From Bugulina stolonifera (taxonomy: Eukaryota; Bryozoa; Gymnolaemata; Cheilostomatida; Bugulidae): a stretch of DNA of 64,000 nt. The position numbers and the translations under genes are program-made. Positions 63,661 to 64,000 of the stretch are shown piece after piece. Position 1 is the first letter of the stretch. Every line of letters starts with the position of its first letter. The stretch covers positions 19,320,252 through 19,384,251 of the forward strand of contig OW285193.1 in NCBI GenBank assembly GCA_935421135.1, read 5' to 3'. Below the pieces are notes generated by a model. The model saw only the letters and a list, made by a program, of their open reading frames with translations, was not told the DNA's origin and searched no databases.

Positions 63661-64000
63661 GCTAAAGTTTTACCGTCTACGCTGGGCTGGACATGTGAAT
63701 AGAATGCTGCAACACAGAATCCCTCGACTACTCCTACATGGAGTACTAGAGGAAGGAACACGGCAAACTGGAAGACCCCCGACTCCGGTTTAAAGATGTC
63801 ATTCAACGTGACCTAAAGGACTTTGATATCAAACCGACATCTTGGACTACCCTCTCTAGGGATAGGCCCAACTGGAGGTCTAAACTACATGCTGGCCGTC
63901 ACCATGACACCAATTACAACCTGAAAAAACTGGAAGAGAAACGCATAAGGCAAGTTAAGAAGCCAAGCATTGTCACCTGTGACAGACGCATGCCAATTCA
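63661..64000 (+). mobile_element. LINE ORF2 C-terminal fragment, frameshifted
   Basis: Reads YRLRWAGHVNRMLQHRIPRL, then after a +1 shift in the cytosine run at ~63778 continues RFKDVIQRDLKDFDIKPTSW and DRPNWRSKLHAG. The pattern RxRWxGHVxRM...GRPxxRxKDxxxxDLKxxxI..W..L..DRxxWR is common at the end of animal LINE polyproteins. It continues beyond the window. Confidence 0.85.

Noticed and set aside
1..64000. Sponge origin
   Set aside because: First impression from repeats and base composition, but a canonical GluN1-type subunit and a GMR1-type element point more to a bilaterian, likely deuterostome; not proven.
1..64000. rRNA or tRNA genes
   Set aside because: No stretch with conserved tRNA A/B boxes or recognisable rRNA sequence was found by reading.

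Overview
This window comes from an animal nuclear genome. The genes are split by GT-AG introns, intergenic DNA is AT-rich, the mobile elements are of animal type, and four genes read as clear orthologues or relatives of animal proteins: an NMDA-receptor GluN1-like subunit, CNOT2, SSR3 (TRAP-gamma) and a protein related to the GPR158/GPR179 ectodomain. I infer a marine invertebrate, possibly a cephalochordate or other invertebrate deuterostome. The reasons are a canonical GluN1-type subunit, a GMR1-type Ty3/gypsy element (integrase before reverse transcriptase) and minisatellites that duplicate splice junctions, a pattern I recall being described in amphioxus. The species assignment is inference only.

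Layout, left to right. 421-4820 (-): a multi-exon 7TM receptor resembling the adhesion/secretin class, running off the left edge. 5257-18280 (+): GluN1-like gene, 19 exons visible, its first ~130 residues not found. 19443-23850 (-): complete CNOT2, 13 coding exons, convergent with the GluN1 gene. 26471-37208 (+): complete SSR3, whose first intron holds a 5'-truncated LINE that is itself interrupted by a nearly intact GMR1-like LTR retrotransposon (536-bp LTRs, 5-bp target duplication). 38073-49440 (+): a 12-exon gene for a ~1000-residue secreted protein with two successive Cache plus EGF-like modules of GPR158 type, a basic linker with furin-like sites, and a hydrophobic C-terminal tail in place of a 7TM domain. 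49441-64000: gene-poor DNA with a ~1.8-kb tandem segmental duplication, MITEs, inverted duplications, two exons of an unrecognised minus-strand gene and a LINE fragment at the right edge.

The most striking signal is structural. Almost every intron carries a minisatellite, and at about ten junctions in four genes the repeat unit contains the exon edge plus the splice donor or acceptor, so the splice site itself is reiterated up to ~28 times. Three arrays (39, 45 and 30 bp) are multiples of three and stay open in the exon's frame, so alternative site choice could add in-frame peptide repeats. The second item of interest is the tandem Cache-EGF protein, apparently membrane-tethered without a 7TM core. 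Other structures are two hAT-type non-autonomous elements with exact 8-bp target duplications, a ~375-bp near-perfect palindrome, and a dispersed ~50-bp hairpin family.
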